DNA from: an uncultured Micrococcales bacterium
Lineage (GTDB): Bacteria; Actinomycetota; Actinomycetes; Actinomycetales; Microbacteriaceae
DNA length: 64,000 nt
NCBI GenBank assembly: GCA_913062975.1
Contig: CAJXZO010000003.1
Coordinates: 1-64,000 of the forward strand
Direction: 5' to 3'
Each line of letters opens with the position of its first letter. The first letter of the stretch is position 1. The translations under genes were made by a program, and so were the position numbers. The notes below the pieces were generated by a model that made no database searches, was not told where the DNA came from, and saw only the letters and a list, made by a program, of their open reading frames with translations. Positions 1-10,246 of this stretch are shown piece after piece.

Positions 1-1283
1 TCGTATTTGCTTCCGCGGGCGACATTGCCACGATTATCGAGTTCAACCTTAGCCTGTTCTACCAATTTGTCACCCTCTGTCCCGACAAAACCAAGAGATA
101 GAAGTACCAGATCGGCTGGAATCACCCTCTCGGTTCCTGCCTTTGGAAAACGTCCGCCATCTCGGTATTCGGTTTCTGCAACCTCAAGACCCGTTACTTT
201 CCCGTTTTCCGTGATAAACCTAACCGTTGAGGACAAAAACTTTCTTTCACCAAACTCTTCATGAGCCGACTGCACCTCAAACAAATTGGGAATGGATGGC
301 CATGGCATGTCTTCAGTTCGCTCGGTTGGGGGTTGTTGACCAATTGCCAGTGTGGTGACACTCTTCGCTCCCTGTCTGGTTGCGGTTCCCAGGCAGTCCG
401 CTCCAGTGTCTCCGCCACCCAGGACGATTACGTGCTTGCCCTTTGCATCAATACGACCGTCTATTTCGTCTCCAGCAACTGTCTTGTTGGACTGGGTTAA
501 GTATTCCATTGCAAAGTGAATGCCCTCGGCGTCACGTCCAGGGATATCCAAGTTACGAGGCTTCAAGGCTCCTGTTGCTACCAGCACGGAGTCATAGCGT
601 TGCCTCAAATCAGTCCAGCTGATGTCCTCGCCGATGTTTACACCGGTGCGAAACAATGTTCCCTCAGCCTGCATTTGCCTGACTCTTCGGTCAATGTGGG
701 ATTTTTCCATTTTGAAATCAGGAATGCCGTATCGCAGCAGTCCACCTATTCTGTCGTCTCTTTCATAGACGGCAACTGTGTGGCCTGCGCGAGTCAGTTG
801 TTGAGCTGCAGCCAAACCAGCAGGTCCAGACCCGACCACTGCAATTGTTTTCCCAGTCAAACGCTCAGGAATCGATGGCTTGACCCAGCCGTTTTCGAAG
901 GCATCATCAATAATGCTTACTTCGATTTCCTTTATGGTTACCGGTGGCTGGTTGATTCCAAGCACACAGGTGTCTTCACAGGGTGCGGGGCAGATTCTTC
1001 CAGTGAACTCAGGAAAGTTATTGGTTGAGTGAAGTCTTTCAATTGCATCTTCACCTAAGCCTTGCCTGGTTAGGTCATTCCACTCAGGTATTAGATTCCC
1101 AAGCGGGCAGCCCTGGTGGCAAAACGGAATACCGCAATCCATACATCTGGAAGCTTGGCGTTTAACAACTTCGCCATCACGCTGTTCATAAACTTCCTTC
1201 CAGTCCATGATTCGAACCGGAACGGGGCGCTTTTTGGCGGTTTCTCGTTCAGTTGTTTTCAGAAATCCCTTTGGATCAGCCAT
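1..1283 (-). CDS. gltD: Glutamate synthase small subunit, partial (3' end beyond window start)
   Basis: My reverse-strand translation from the ATG at 1283 reads MADPKGFLKTTERETAKKRPVPVRIMDWKEVYE...CMDCGIPFCHQGCPLGNLIPEWNDL. It has the GltD cysteine clusters and a GSGPAGL nucleotide-binding motif, stays open to the window edge, and overlaps the gltB 3' end. Confidence 0.95.
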   Translation of the reverse strand, partial: MADPKGFLKTTERETAKKRPVPVRIMDWKEVYEQRDGEVVKRQASRCMDCGIPFCHQGCPLGNLIPEWNDLTRQGLGEDAIERLHSTNNFPEFTGRICPAPCEDTCVLGINQPPVTIKEIEVSIIDDAFENGWVKPSIPERLTGKTIAVVGSGPAGLAAAQQLTRAGHTVAVYERDDRIGGLLRYGIPDFKMEKSHIDRRVRQMQAEGTLFRTGVNIGEDISWTDLRQRYDSVLVATGALKPRNLDIPGRDAEGIHFAMEYLTQSNKTVAGDEIDGRIDAKGKHVIVLGGGDTGADCLGTATRQGAKSVTTLAIGQQPPTERTEDMPWPSIPNLFEVQSAHEEFGERKFLSSTVRFITENGKVTGLEVAETEYRDGGRFPKAGTERVIPADLVLLSLGFVGTEGDKLVEQAKVELDNRGNVARGSKY

Positions 1284-4200
1284 TTGTCACCTCCAGAATC
1301 TTTGTCCAGGTTTCACTTCCGTCTGGGTCGGCACCAGTTTGCATAGCCTCGGTTCTGATTTCTAGCACTCGGGCGTAATCGCTTGGCACCAACTTTTGGA
1401 AATTCTGCTTTTCCTGATCAAAGTTTTTAAGCGTCTCGGTTGCTATCTTGCTACCTGTGTAGTCAACATACTCCTGCAATATTTTTTGCAACCGCTGCTG
1501 ATCAAACTCACTCAGATCTTGAATCAATAGCTCCCCACTTGCAATTGCCTGCTCATTCACTCTTGCTGCGTTGAGCTTATAGAAATAACCAATTCCACCG
1601 CTCATGCCGGCGCCAACGTTGATTCCGGTATTACCCAAAATCACGGCCTCACCACCAGTCATGTATTCAAGAGCATGGTCTCCAACACCCTCAACAACTG
1701 CAATGGCTCCGGAGTTTCTGACCAGGAAGCGCTCCCCAACGACGCCCGAGACAAAGATTTTCCCACTGGTAGCTCCATAACCAATCACGTTTCCAGCAAT
1801 AACGCTTTCGTGAGATTCATACTTGGAGCTTTCGAATGGCCTCACCGACAAGACTCCACCACTAAGACCCTTGCCAAGGTAGTCATTGACATCGCCAACC
1901 ACCTTGATTGAGATTCCCTTTGGCACAAACGCACCAAGTGACTGACCTGCAGATCCGGTGAGGTTTATATCGATGGTTGACTCAGGCAAACCATCAACAC
2001 CGAAGCGTTTGGTTAGCTCATGCCCAAGCATTGTTCCAACCGCTTGGTTGACATTGCTAACTGGCAAATCAACAGTCACTGGCAAACCGTCTTCCAGGCT
2101 TGTCTCGGCGAGTTTGATCAGTTGCTGATCAAAGTGTTTTTCAAGCTCGTGGTCTTGCTCGGTGGTGTTTCTGCGTTCCCCTGCTGGCAATTCGGTTGAA
2201 AGAATTGGTGACAGGTCCAATCCATCACCTTTCCAATGCTTGATTGCACGGTTGACATCCAACAAATCAACGCGACCGATTGCCTCATCCAGTGTTCTGA
2301 ATCCAAACTCCGCCAAATACTCCCTGACTTCCTGGGCAAGGTATTCAAAGAAGTTCACCACAAACTCAGCCTTGCCACTAAAGCGCTCACGCAAAGCTGG
2401 GTTTCCAGTTGCAACTCCAACGGGGCAGGTGTCGAGGTGGCAAACGCGCATCAACACGCAACCGCTGACAACCAGGGGTGCAGTTGAGAAACCAAACTCT
2501 TCTGCTCCCAGAAGGGCCGCCACAACCACATCTCTTCCGGTTTTCATCTGACCATCAACCTGAACGCTGACGCGATCCCTAAGGCCGTTGTGCATAAGAG
2601 TTTGCTGAGTCTCAGCTAGTCCAATCTCCCAAGGGGTTCCTGCGTGTTTCAGAGAGTTCAATGGACTTGCGCCCGTTCCTCCATCGTGACCCGAGATCAG
2701 GATGACATCTGATTTGGCCTTGGCAACTCCAGCAGCAACCGTTCCGACACCGAATTGGCTAACAAGCTTCACGTGGATGCGGGCTGAAGGGTTGGCACGC
2801 TTCAAATCAAAGATCAACTGCTTCAGGTCTTCAATCGAGTAAATATCGTGGTGAGGAGGAGGGCTAATCAGTCCAACACCTGGAGTTGAGTGCCTAATCT
2901 CAGCAATAAATGGATAAACCTTGCCCGGAGGGAGTTGGCCACCCTCTCCTGGCTTCGCTCCCTGAGCCATCTTGATCTGAATATCATCAGCATGGGTCAA
3001 ATACATACTGGTTACGCCAAAGCGACCGCTGGCAACCTGTTTGATTGAAGACCTTGTCTCAGGGTTGGTAAGCCTCTGCAGGCTCTCTCCACCTTCTCCG
3101 GTGTTGCTCTTCCCACCCAGACGGTTCATCGCAACTGCCAGCGTCTCGTGAGCCTCTGGCGAGATTGAGCCATAACTCATCGCACCGGTTGCAAACCTCT
3201 TAACAATCTCGCTGATTGGCTCAACCTCATCGATTGGAATTGGAGTTGTTTTGTCTGTTCTGAATTTGAAAAGACCGCGCAGCGTCATCAATTTCTCTGA
3301 TTGGTCATCCACGGCGTTTGTGTATTGCTTGAAAATTTCATATTTGCCGGCCCTGGTTGAGTGCTGCAGCTTGAAAACTGTTTCTGGGTTGAACAAGTGA
3401 GGAGGACCCTCTCTTCTCCACTTCAGTTCACCACCAACATCCAATCCTTTTTGCTCAAATTCTTCAATTGGGTAAGCCCGCAGGTGACGGTGTTCAATCT
3501 CCTGGTGAATAACCCCCAGGTCAACTCCGCCAAGCTTGCTTATGGTTCCTGTGAAGTATTTATCAACCAAAGGCTGACCAAGACCCACCGCTTCAAAACA
3601 CTGGGCACCACTGTATGAACTAACAGTTGAGATTCCCATCTTGCTCATCACCTTCAAAACGCCCTTACCCAGCGCTTTTGCAAGGTGTGATGTTGCGGTT
3701 GCGGTGTTGATGTTAATCAGTTGCTTGGTGCGAACCATCTCTTCTGCGGTTTCCAGTGCAAGATATGGGTTTACGGCTGCTGCACCAAAACCAACCAAAA
3801 CTGCAACATGGTGCACCTCGCGAACATCCCCAGCCTCAACAACCACGCCAACTTTGGTCCTGGTGCCCTGACGGATCAGGTGGTGATGAATAGCACTGGT
3901 TGCTAAAAGCGATGGAATTGGAGCCAATTCTCTATTGGTGTCTCTGTCGCTTATGACCAAGAAGCTAGCTCCATCTGCTATTGCTTGGTCTGTCTCCAGT
4001 GACAACTCTTCCAAACGAGCAGCCAGCGCTTCCGCACCACCATCAACTGAATACCTTGCGTCAACAATGTGAGTGAAGCCAACACCTGGCTGATTGATGT
4101 GCTTAATCTTGGCCATCTCGTCGTTATCCAACACGGGGAAATCAACAATCATGCGTTTGGCGTGATCGGCAGCAGATTCCAAAATGTTTCCCTCAGGACC

Positions 4201-5832
4201 AATCACCGATGAAAGAGATGTGACAACTTCTTCGCGAATAGCATCAAGTGGCGGGTTTGTAACCTGAGCAAACTGCTGAGTGAAGTAATCAAATAAAAGC
4301 CTTGGCCTGTCGCTGATGGCGGCAATTGGGGTGTCTGTTCCCATGGCACCAATGGGCTCTATGCCCTTCATGGCCATTGGGCCAATAATCTCTTTTAGCT
4401 CCTCTTCGGTGTAACCAAATACGTGTTGACGTCTCTCAACACTCGCTGAGGAGTGACGCACGTGCTCCCGCTCAGGCAGGTCTCGAAGGTTTAGTCTGTT
4501 TCCCCCTAGCCACTTGCCCCAATCCTGCTGCTTGGCCATCTGTTGCTTGATCTCAGCATCACTGATGATTCTTCCCTCGGTGGTGTCAACTAAGAACATC
4601 TTGCCTGGCTGCAACCTTCCACGTTCAACAACCTTGGCGGGGTCAACGTCATAAACACCCGTCTCGCTTCCTAGGATTACCAAGCCATCATCTGTGACTA
4701 AGTAACGCCCAGGACGCAGACCGTTTCGGTCTAGGGTTGCTCCAACCAAGCTGCCATCGGTGAAGGTAACGCTGGCTGGGCCATCCCATGGCTCCATCAA
4801 TAGCGAGTGGTACTCATAAAAAGCTTTCAACTCTGGATCCATGTCACGCTGTTTTTCCCAAGCCTCAGGAATCATCATCATGATTGCGTGTGGCAAAGAC
4901 CTGCCAGAAAGGTGCAGTAGCTCCAGAACCTCATCAAAACTTGCTGAGTCGCTGGCTCCAGGGGTGACAATTGGCCTAAGTGGCTGCAAATCCCCAATCA
5001 AATCACTGGAAATTGACTCTTCTCGGGCACGCATCCAGTTGGTGTTTCCCTTAACGGTGTTTATTTCACCGTTGTGAGCAATCATTCTGAACGGGTGAGC
5101 TAATGGCCAGGATGGAAAGGTGTTGGTGCTAAACCTTGAGTGAACCAAGGCCATTTTTGATTCCAGCCTGGTGTCTTGCAGGTCATTGAAAAATGGTTGC
5201 AGCTGCAGGGTTGTAAGCATTCCCTTATAAACAATGGTGCGACAAGAAAGCGTTGCGTGGTAAAGACCAATCTCCCGCTCACTGCGCTTGCGAGCCCTGA
5301 ACAGAAGCCTTTCAAGGGTCAGGTCGGACTCATCGGCCTTTCCTGCAACAAATACTTGTGCAATGTGCGGCATTGCCTCGCGAGCCAAGTCTCCCAAGAC
5401 GTCTGGGTTGGATTCGATTTCCCTCCACCCAAGTAGTTCCAAGCCTTCTTGGTCGAATATTTCGGCAAGCTGCTGCCTCTGTGCCTGACGGACAACTGGG
5501 TCGGTGTCTTCAAAAACCAACCCGGCACCGTAGTGTCCCTCATCTGGCAGATCGAACTGCACCACCTCTTTGAAAAACTTGTGTGGGATTTGCATCAAAA
5601 TGCCGGCGCCATCCCCAGTTCCCGCATCACTGCCAACGGCCCCACGGTGTTCTAGGTTGCACAAAGAGCCCAATGCGGTCTGCACGATGTCGTTTCCGCC
5701 ATAACCGCGCAGAGTAGCCACCATCGCAACACCACATGAATCCTTTTCAGACGCTGAGTCATAAAGGTCAGTGGTTTGTGGATAGTTGCTAAATCTCCAA
5801 AAAGGACTAGTTGTCACTAAAACTCCGTTCAT
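1276..5832 (-). CDS. gltB: Glutamate synthase large subunit; a GTG at 5817 preceded by GGAG is a plausible alternative start
   Basis: 1518 aa ORF with the CGVAMVATLRG N-terminal amidotransferase Cys region and the C-terminal GXGXG-type repeats (GGEAVILGNTGINVGAGMSGG). Confidence 0.97.
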   Translation of the reverse strand: MNGVLVTTSPFWRFSNYPQTTDLYDSASEKDSCGVAMVATLRGYGGNDIVQTALGSLCNLEHRGAVGSDAGTGDGAGILMQIPHKFFKEVVQFDLPDEGHYGAGLVFEDTDPVVRQAQRQQLAEIFDQEGLELLGWREIESNPDVLGDLAREAMPHIAQVFVAGKADESDLTLERLLFRARKRSEREIGLYHATLSCRTIVYKGMLTTLQLQPFFNDLQDTRLESKMALVHSRFSTNTFPSWPLAHPFRMIAHNGEINTVKGNTNWMRAREESISSDLIGDLQPLRPIVTPGASDSASFDEVLELLHLSGRSLPHAIMMMIPEAWEKQRDMDPELKAFYEYHSLLMEPWDGPASVTFTDGSLVGATLDRNGLRPGRYLVTDDGLVILGSETGVYDVDPAKVVERGRLQPGKMFLVDTTEGRIISDAEIKQQMAKQQDWGKWLGGNRLNLRDLPEREHVRHSSASVERRQHVFGYTEEELKEIIGPMAMKGIEPIGAMGTDTPIAAISDRPRLLFDYFTQQFAQVTNPPLDAIREEVVTSLSSVIGPEGNILESAADHAKRMIVDFPVLDNDEMAKIKHINQPGVGFTHIVDARYSVDGGAEALAARLEELSLETDQAIADGASFLVISDRDTNRELAPIPSLLATSAIHHHLIRQGTRTKVGVVVEAGDVREVHHVAVLVGFGAAAVNPYLALETAEEMVRTKQLININTATATSHLAKALGKGVLKVMSKMGISTVSSYSGAQCFEAVGLGQPLVDKYFTGTISKLGGVDLGVIHQEIEHRHLRAYPIEEFEQKGLDVGGELKWRREGPPHLFNPETVFKLQHSTRAGKYEIFKQYTNAVDDQSEKLMTLRGLFKFRTDKTTPIPIDEVEPISEIVKRFATGAMSYGSISPEAHETLAVAMNRLGGKSNTGEGGESLQRLTNPETRSSIKQVASGRFGVTSMYLTHADDIQIKMAQGAKPGEGGQLPPGKVYPFIAEIRHSTPGVGLISPPPHHDIYSIEDLKQLIFDLKRANPSARIHVKLVSQFGVGTVAAGVAKAKSDVILISGHDGGTGASPLNSLKHAGTPWEIGLAETQQTLMHNGLRDRVSVQVDGQMKTGRDVVVAALLGAEEFGFSTAPLVVSGCVLMRVCHLDTCPVGVATGNPALRERFSGKAEFVVNFFEYLAQEVREYLAEFGFRTLDEAIGRVDLLDVNRAIKHWKGDGLDLSPILSTELPAGERRNTTEQDHELEKHFDQQLIKLAETSLEDGLPVTVDLPVSNVNQAVGTMLGHELTKRFGVDGLPESTIDINLTGSAGQSLGAFVPKGISIKVVGDVNDYLGKGLSGGVLSVRPFESSKYESHESVIAGNVIGYGATSGKIFVSGVVGERFLVRNSGAIAVVEGVGDHALEYMTGGEAVILGNTGINVGAGMSGGIGYFYKLNAARVNEQAIASGELLIQDLSEFDQQRLQKILQEYVDYTGSKIATETLKNFDQEKQNFQKLVPSDYARVLEIRTEAMQTGADPDGSETWTKILEVTNG

Positions 5833-5871
5833 TGCTTTCGGGGCGACTTTGACCCGAAGTTTTATTTTTTA

Positions 5872-6771
5872 CTACTTCGCCTCGGTGGATTCCTCTTCCA
5901 CCTCAGGCTCCGCATCCTTTTGGGGACGGAATACAGAGGTCTCAATCCCTCTGTGTCGGTAGCGCTGAACAATGATAATGGTCAGTCCGATGATTATGCC
6001 AACAATCGCAGACCAAATATTTATCCTCAAACCAAGAACTATTTCACTCGGGTCAATCCTGATTGATTCAATCCAAGCTCTACCAACTGAATAGATCACC
6101 AGATAGGCACCGAACAATCGTCCGAAACGCATGTTTAGCCTGCGATCTAACAGCAACAGCACCAAGACTCCTGTGAGTGACCACAACATTTCATAGGCAA
6201 AGGTTGGATGGAAGGTTATGCCATCTGGGAACCCCTGAGGATATGCGGGGTTGCTGGATGGAATCTCCAAAGCCCATGGCAGGTCAGTTGGCTGCCCAAA
6301 CAGTTCTTGATTGAAATAGTTTCCTAGCCGACCAATGGCTTGGGCCAACAAAATTCCTGGCGCCATTGCATCAGCAACTGACCAGAATTTTAGGCCTGCC
6401 TGCCTGACACCGATGTAGGCACCGACGGCTCCCAGAATCAATGCTCCATAGATGGCCAGGCCACCTTCCCAAACATAAAAAATAGCCAACAGGTCAGCGC
6501 CCTGATAGAAATAATCCCTTGGGTGGGTGATTACGTGAAAAATCCTTCCACCCAAGATTCCAAATGGAACTGCCCAGAGGGCAATATCGAGAATGACTCC
6601 CTTTTCAGCTCCGCGTCTGCTGAGCCTGTAATCTGAGAGGATTACCGCTAAAACAATGCCGGTCAGGATGAACAGTGCATAGAAATGCAACCTCAACGGA
6701 CCAAGGTCTATGTAACTGATTTCTGGGGATGGAATTGCGCTAATCACTTTGTAATTGTAAGCCCTTTGCAA
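5872..6771 (-). CDS. lgt: Prolipoprotein diacylglyceryl transferase; GTG at 6747 is a possible true start
   Basis: Multi-TM protein with HVITHPRDYF, WEGGLAIYGALILG and GRLGNYFNQELFGQPTDLPWALEI motifs. Confidence 0.95.
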   Translation of the reverse strand: MQRAYNYKVISAIPSPEISYIDLGPLRLHFYALFILTGIVLAVILSDYRLSRRGAEKGVILDIALWAVPFGILGGRIFHVITHPRDYFYQGADLLAIFYVWEGGLAIYGALILGAVGAYIGVRQAGLKFWSVADAMAPGILLAQAIGRLGNYFNQELFGQPTDLPWALEIPSSNPAYPQGFPDGITFHPTFAYEMLWSLTGVLVLLLLDRRLNMRFGRLFGAYLVIYSVGRAWIESIRIDPSEIVLGLRINIWSAIVGIIIGLTIIIVQRYRHRGIETSVFRPQKDAEPEVEEESTEAK

Positions 6772-7525
6772 GCTCCTGTGTTTTCTCGATTAATCCCGTT
6801 AGGCCACCTTCTGCATAGGCTCGAATAAACGCAGTTCCAACAATTGCCGCGTTCGCGTATTCGTTTACCTCTCTAACCTGAGTTCCAGTGCTGATGCCAA
6901 CACCAACCGCAGTTGGGGTGTTGGAAACTTCTCGAAGTCTGGCAACAGTGTCCCTGGCCAGTGCATCGAGCTCTCCTCTTTCACCAGTGATTCCCATAGT
7001 GGAAACTGTGTAGACAAAGCCTCTGGATGCCTCCGCGTTTCTCTTGATGCGGACATCACTTGAGCTTGGAGCAATTAGAAAAACCCTATCTAGACCCAGT
7101 TCTTCACTGATTTCAATCCAGTCCTTTGCTTCATCAGGAATTAGGTCAGGAGTAATCAAACCATTAGCACCAGCTGTTTTGAGCTCCTCCGCGAACTCCC
7201 TCAGTCCAATCCTCAATATTGGATTCCAATAACTCATCACCAGGATTGGCACTTCGGTTTGCTCTCTGAGTCTGCGAATCACCTCAAAGCTGTCTCGCAG
7301 TCGAAATCCGTTGGCTCGGGCAACCTCGGTGGCCTTCTGAATCACTGGCCCGTCCATGATTGGATCTGAATAGGGAATCCCAAGTTCCAGAATCTCAACG
7401 CCGCCCTTTATCATTTCCAGGCATGCCTCAACGCTTTCATCAATCGTTGGATAACCGGCCGGAAAGTAACCAATCAGCGTGCTTTTATCCTGGTTTAGAA
7501 GTTCTGATACCTTACTCATCGCCAA
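6740..7525 (-). CDS. trpA: Tryptophan synthase alpha chain
   Basis: [18 protein letters not shown] and [12 protein letters not shown] motifs; adjacent to trpB. Confidence 0.97.
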   Translation of the reverse strand: MAMSKVSELLNQDKSTLIGYFPAGYPTIDESVEACLEMIKGGVEILELGIPYSDPIMDGPVIQKATEVARANGFRLRDSFEVIRRLREQTEVPILVMSYWNPILRIGLREFAEELKTAGANGLITPDLIPDEAKDWIEISEELGLDRVFLIAPSSSDVRIKRNAEASRGFVYTVSTMGITGERGELDALARDTVARLREVSNTPTAVGVGISTGTQVREVNEYANAAIVGTAFIRAYAEGGLTGLIEKTQELAKGLQLQSD

Positions 7526-8732
7526 CAGTCCTATTGACCCCGGTTAGCTCGAAGTATCTGGCAGCAGTTTCCATGTCCTTATCACCGCGACCACTTAGGT
7601 TCACCAAGATGTTTGCTCCGGGCATTTCTTTGGCAAGTTGCTCAATGCCTGCTAATGCGTGTGCGGTTTCAATGGCGGGGATGATGCCTTCGGTCTTTGA
7701 AAGCAAGGCCATCGCATCCATCGCCTGTTTATCGGTGATTCCTCGGTATTCGGCCCTGCCCAGGTCTTTCAGCCATGCGTGTTCGGGACCAACACCTGGG
7801 TAATCCAAACCCGCAGAGATGCTATGAGAATCTGAGGTCTGGCCATCTTCATCCTGAAGCATGTAGCTTCTGGCACCATGCAAAACCCCTGGTGTTCCCT
7901 TGCTGATGGTTGCAGAGTGCATCGGTGTGTCGATGCCGTCCCCCGCAGCTTCGTAGCCAATGAGCTTTACATCGTCATCAAAGAATTCGTGGAAAATGCC
8001 AATCGCATTAGAACCACCGCCAACACACGCTATGACAGCATCTGGAAGCCTTCCGGTTGCCTCCAGCATTTGCTGCTTTGACTCTTTTCCAATGATGCTG
8101 TGAAAGTCCCGGACCATGGTTGGGAAGGGATGTGGCCCAGCCACAGTGCCAAGCAGGTAATGAGTGGTGTCGACGTTTGCCACCCAGTCACGCATGGCTT
8201 CATTGATCGCGTCTTTGAGAGTTCTGGTGCCAGTTCTCACGGCAACCACTTCAGCCCCCAGCAGGCGCATTCTGGCAACATTCAGTGCTTGTCGCTCAGT
8301 ATCCACCTCACCCATGTAAACAACGCACTCTAAGCCGAAATATGCCGCAGCAGTTGCTGATGCAACTCCGTGTTGACCAGCTCCGGTTTCGGCAATGATT
8401 CTTTTCTTGCCCATGCGCTTGGTCAAAAGCGCTTGACCCATAACGTTATTGATTTTGTGGGAACCAGTGTGGTTGAGATCTTCGCGCTTTAGAAAAACCC
8501 TGCAGTCGCCAACGGCAGCAGCAAACTTGGTGGCCTCGGTCAAAACACTTGGCCTGCCGGTGTATTCACGGTGAAGCATGTCCAGTTCTTTTAGAAACTC
8601 AGGGTCATGTCTAGCCTTTGAATACACCTGATCAAGTTGGTCTAGGGCAGCTATCAATGGCTCCGGAACAAACCTGCCTCCGTATTCACCGAAGTATGGA
8701 CCGACTTGGTCGCCAATGCGTGTTTTACTCAT
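7512..8732 (-). CDS. trpB: Tryptophan synthase beta chain
   Basis: [20 protein letters not shown] (PLP lysine), GAGQHGVA and [10 protein letters not shown] motifs. Confidence 0.98.
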   Translation of the reverse strand: MSKTRIGDQVGPYFGEYGGRFVPEPLIAALDQLDQVYSKARHDPEFLKELDMLHREYTGRPSVLTEATKFAAAVGDCRVFLKREDLNHTGSHKINNVMGQALLTKRMGKKRIIAETGAGQHGVASATAAAYFGLECVVYMGEVDTERQALNVARMRLLGAEVVAVRTGTRTLKDAINEAMRDWVANVDTTHYLLGTVAGPHPFPTMVRDFHSIIGKESKQQMLEATGRLPDAVIACVGGGSNAIGIFHEFFDDDVKLIGYEAAGDGIDTPMHSATISKGTPGVLHGARSYMLQDEDGQTSDSHSISAGLDYPGVGPEHAWLKDLGRAEYRGITDKQAMDAMALLSKTEGIIPAIETAHALAGIEQLAKEMPGANILVNLSGRGDKDMETAARYFELTGVNRTVGDE

Positions 8733-8750
8733 CTTTGAATTCTAAGTCAC

Positions 8751-9542
8751 TTAGCCAACAGAGCGGAAATCTTGAATCAAAGTTTTAGAGTCTCCAGTCA
8801 CCAATGCCTCGCCCACTAAAACCGAATCAGCTCCACTTTCGCGATACAACGCAGCATCCTGTTTGTCTCTAACGGAAGACTCGGCAACACGGATGACATG
8901 CTCAGGCAGTGATGCAGCAAGCTCGCCGAAAAGGTTTATGTCTGTCTCAAAGGTGTTTAGGTTTCTGGTGTTTATGCCCAAAAAAGACACTGGTTGCTGC
9001 AATGCTCTTTGGATCTCCGGTTCTGAATGGGTTTCCACCAAAACCTCCAAATCCAGCTCTCTTGCAAATCTGAATAGTCTTGAATACTCCACATCGGTCA
9101 AACCCAACATGATGAGTAAAACCATCGATGCACCAAAGGCTTTGGCTTCCAAAATCTGATATTCGGTGGATATGAAATCTTTTCTAAGTGTTGGGATGTT
9201 TACCCCATCACTGACTACCTGAAGATCTGAAATTGAACCTTTGAAACTGTCCATTTCTGTGAGCACTGATACCGCACTCGCACCAGCTGCTTCATAATCA
9301 AGAGCAAGCCTCAGCGGGTCATCAATTATTGCCAAATCTCCTTTTGAAGGAGACGCTCTTTTGATTTCAGCAATGACAGAGAGTTCATCGGTGAGAAAAA
9401 AGCTCTTTGCATCCAATGGAGTTCTGGATGAAGCGAGATGCTCAAGTTGTGCTTTGGAGATCTGCTCCGCGCGAAGTTCAGATTGCGCTAATGACGCTTT
9501 ATAGAGACTTGGAAGAAGTTCAGACTTTGGGTTTGGATCCAT
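8751..9542 (-). CDS. trpC: Indole-3-glycerol phosphate synthase (start trimmed from the ORF-track 9620 to the internal ATG)
   Basis: VIAEIKRASPSKGDLA, FISTEYQILEA and VLVETHSEPE motifs; MDPNPKSELL start overlaps the upstream gene slightly. Confidence 0.93.
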   Translation of the reverse strand: MDPNPKSELLPSLYKASLAQSELRAEQISKAQLEHLASSRTPLDAKSFFLTDELSVIAEIKRASPSKGDLAIIDDPLRLALDYEAAGASAVSVLTEMDSFKGSISDLQVVSDGVNIPTLRKDFISTEYQILEAKAFGASMVLLIMLGLTDVEYSRLFRFARELDLEVLVETHSEPEIQRALQQPVSFLGINTRNLNTFETDINLFGELAASLPEHVIRVAESSVRDKQDAALYRESGADSVLVGEALVTGDSKTLIQDFRSVG

Positions 9543-9732
9543 AGCCCATGAGCCTAAGCACGTAGCCCACCACAACAGACAAAACTGCAAGTCCAGCACT
9601 CGCCCAGACCAGTGGAGCATTGTCTAAAAAGAAAAAGATTGTTCCGATTGTGAATGCCACAATCATTATTGCCGTCGTGGTCCAAGCGGCTATGGTGTGT
9701 CCGTGACCCGGATCATTTGCGTCATGACTCAT
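9520..9732 (-). CDS. Small membrane protein, HGxxPAAW-like family
   Basis: MSHDANDPGHGHTIAAWTTTAIMIV plus two TM segments; conserved position between the trp-associated membrane protein and trpC in Actinobacteria. Confidence 0.8.
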   Translation of the reverse strand: MSHDANDPGHGHTIAAWTTTAIMIVAFTIGTIFFFLDNAPLVWASAGLAVLSVVVGYVLRLMGYGSKPKV

Positions 9733-9754
9733 TGTTTCCTCCCCTAAAAGCCTA

Positions 9755-10246
9755 TCAGGACTGTTCATCCCAGATGCCTATTGGGTCATCATCATCGTTA
9801 TTTTTAGTGATTCTTTTTGAACCCCGAGATACAACGGGTCTGAAAACGGTGAAACTGCTGAACGCCAGATAACCAAATAGGCCAATGAAGTAAACAGCTA
9901 TCGACAACGAATTAAAGCTAAATTCTGGATTCTGACCAACTATCCCGGTCACAGACACCAGCCTGTCAATTATCGGAGAAGAGTTCAGTAGTGAATTTGC
10001 TGAGATATAAACCGCATAACCAGCAACCAGTGTTAGAGACCCTGCCAGTAGCCTTTGAGCCAACCCTTTGAAATAAAAGACAACAAACACCCCAAGGCCC
10101 AACACCACCAAAAACGCATTGGCCAAGGTCAATGTTTCAAAACCATCTGCAGTCAGCTCAAGTCCAGGGAACTCAATCCACTGCAAACCAAGCCCTATCA
10201 GCGCTACACCCAGGGAAACAACAAATCCAAGTAATCGTGCTATCAA
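9755..10246 (-). CDS. Trp biosynthesis-associated membrane protein (TIGR02234-like)
   Basis: About 163 aa with several TM helices, located between trpE and trpC as in other Actinobacteria; family call based on context and topology. Confidence 0.75.
   Translation of the reverse strand: MIARLLGFVVSLGVALIGLGLQWIEFPGLELTADGFETLTLANAFLVVLGLGVFVVFYFKGLAQRLLAGSLTLVAGYAVYISANSLLNSSPIIDRLVSVTGIVGQNPEFSFNSLSIAVYFIGLFGYLAFSSFTVFRPVVSRGSKRITKNNDDDDPIGIWDEQS

Noticed and set aside
516-1028. 170-aa plus-strand ORF at the left edge
   Set aside because: Lies antisense within gltD, which translates cleanly on the minus strand.
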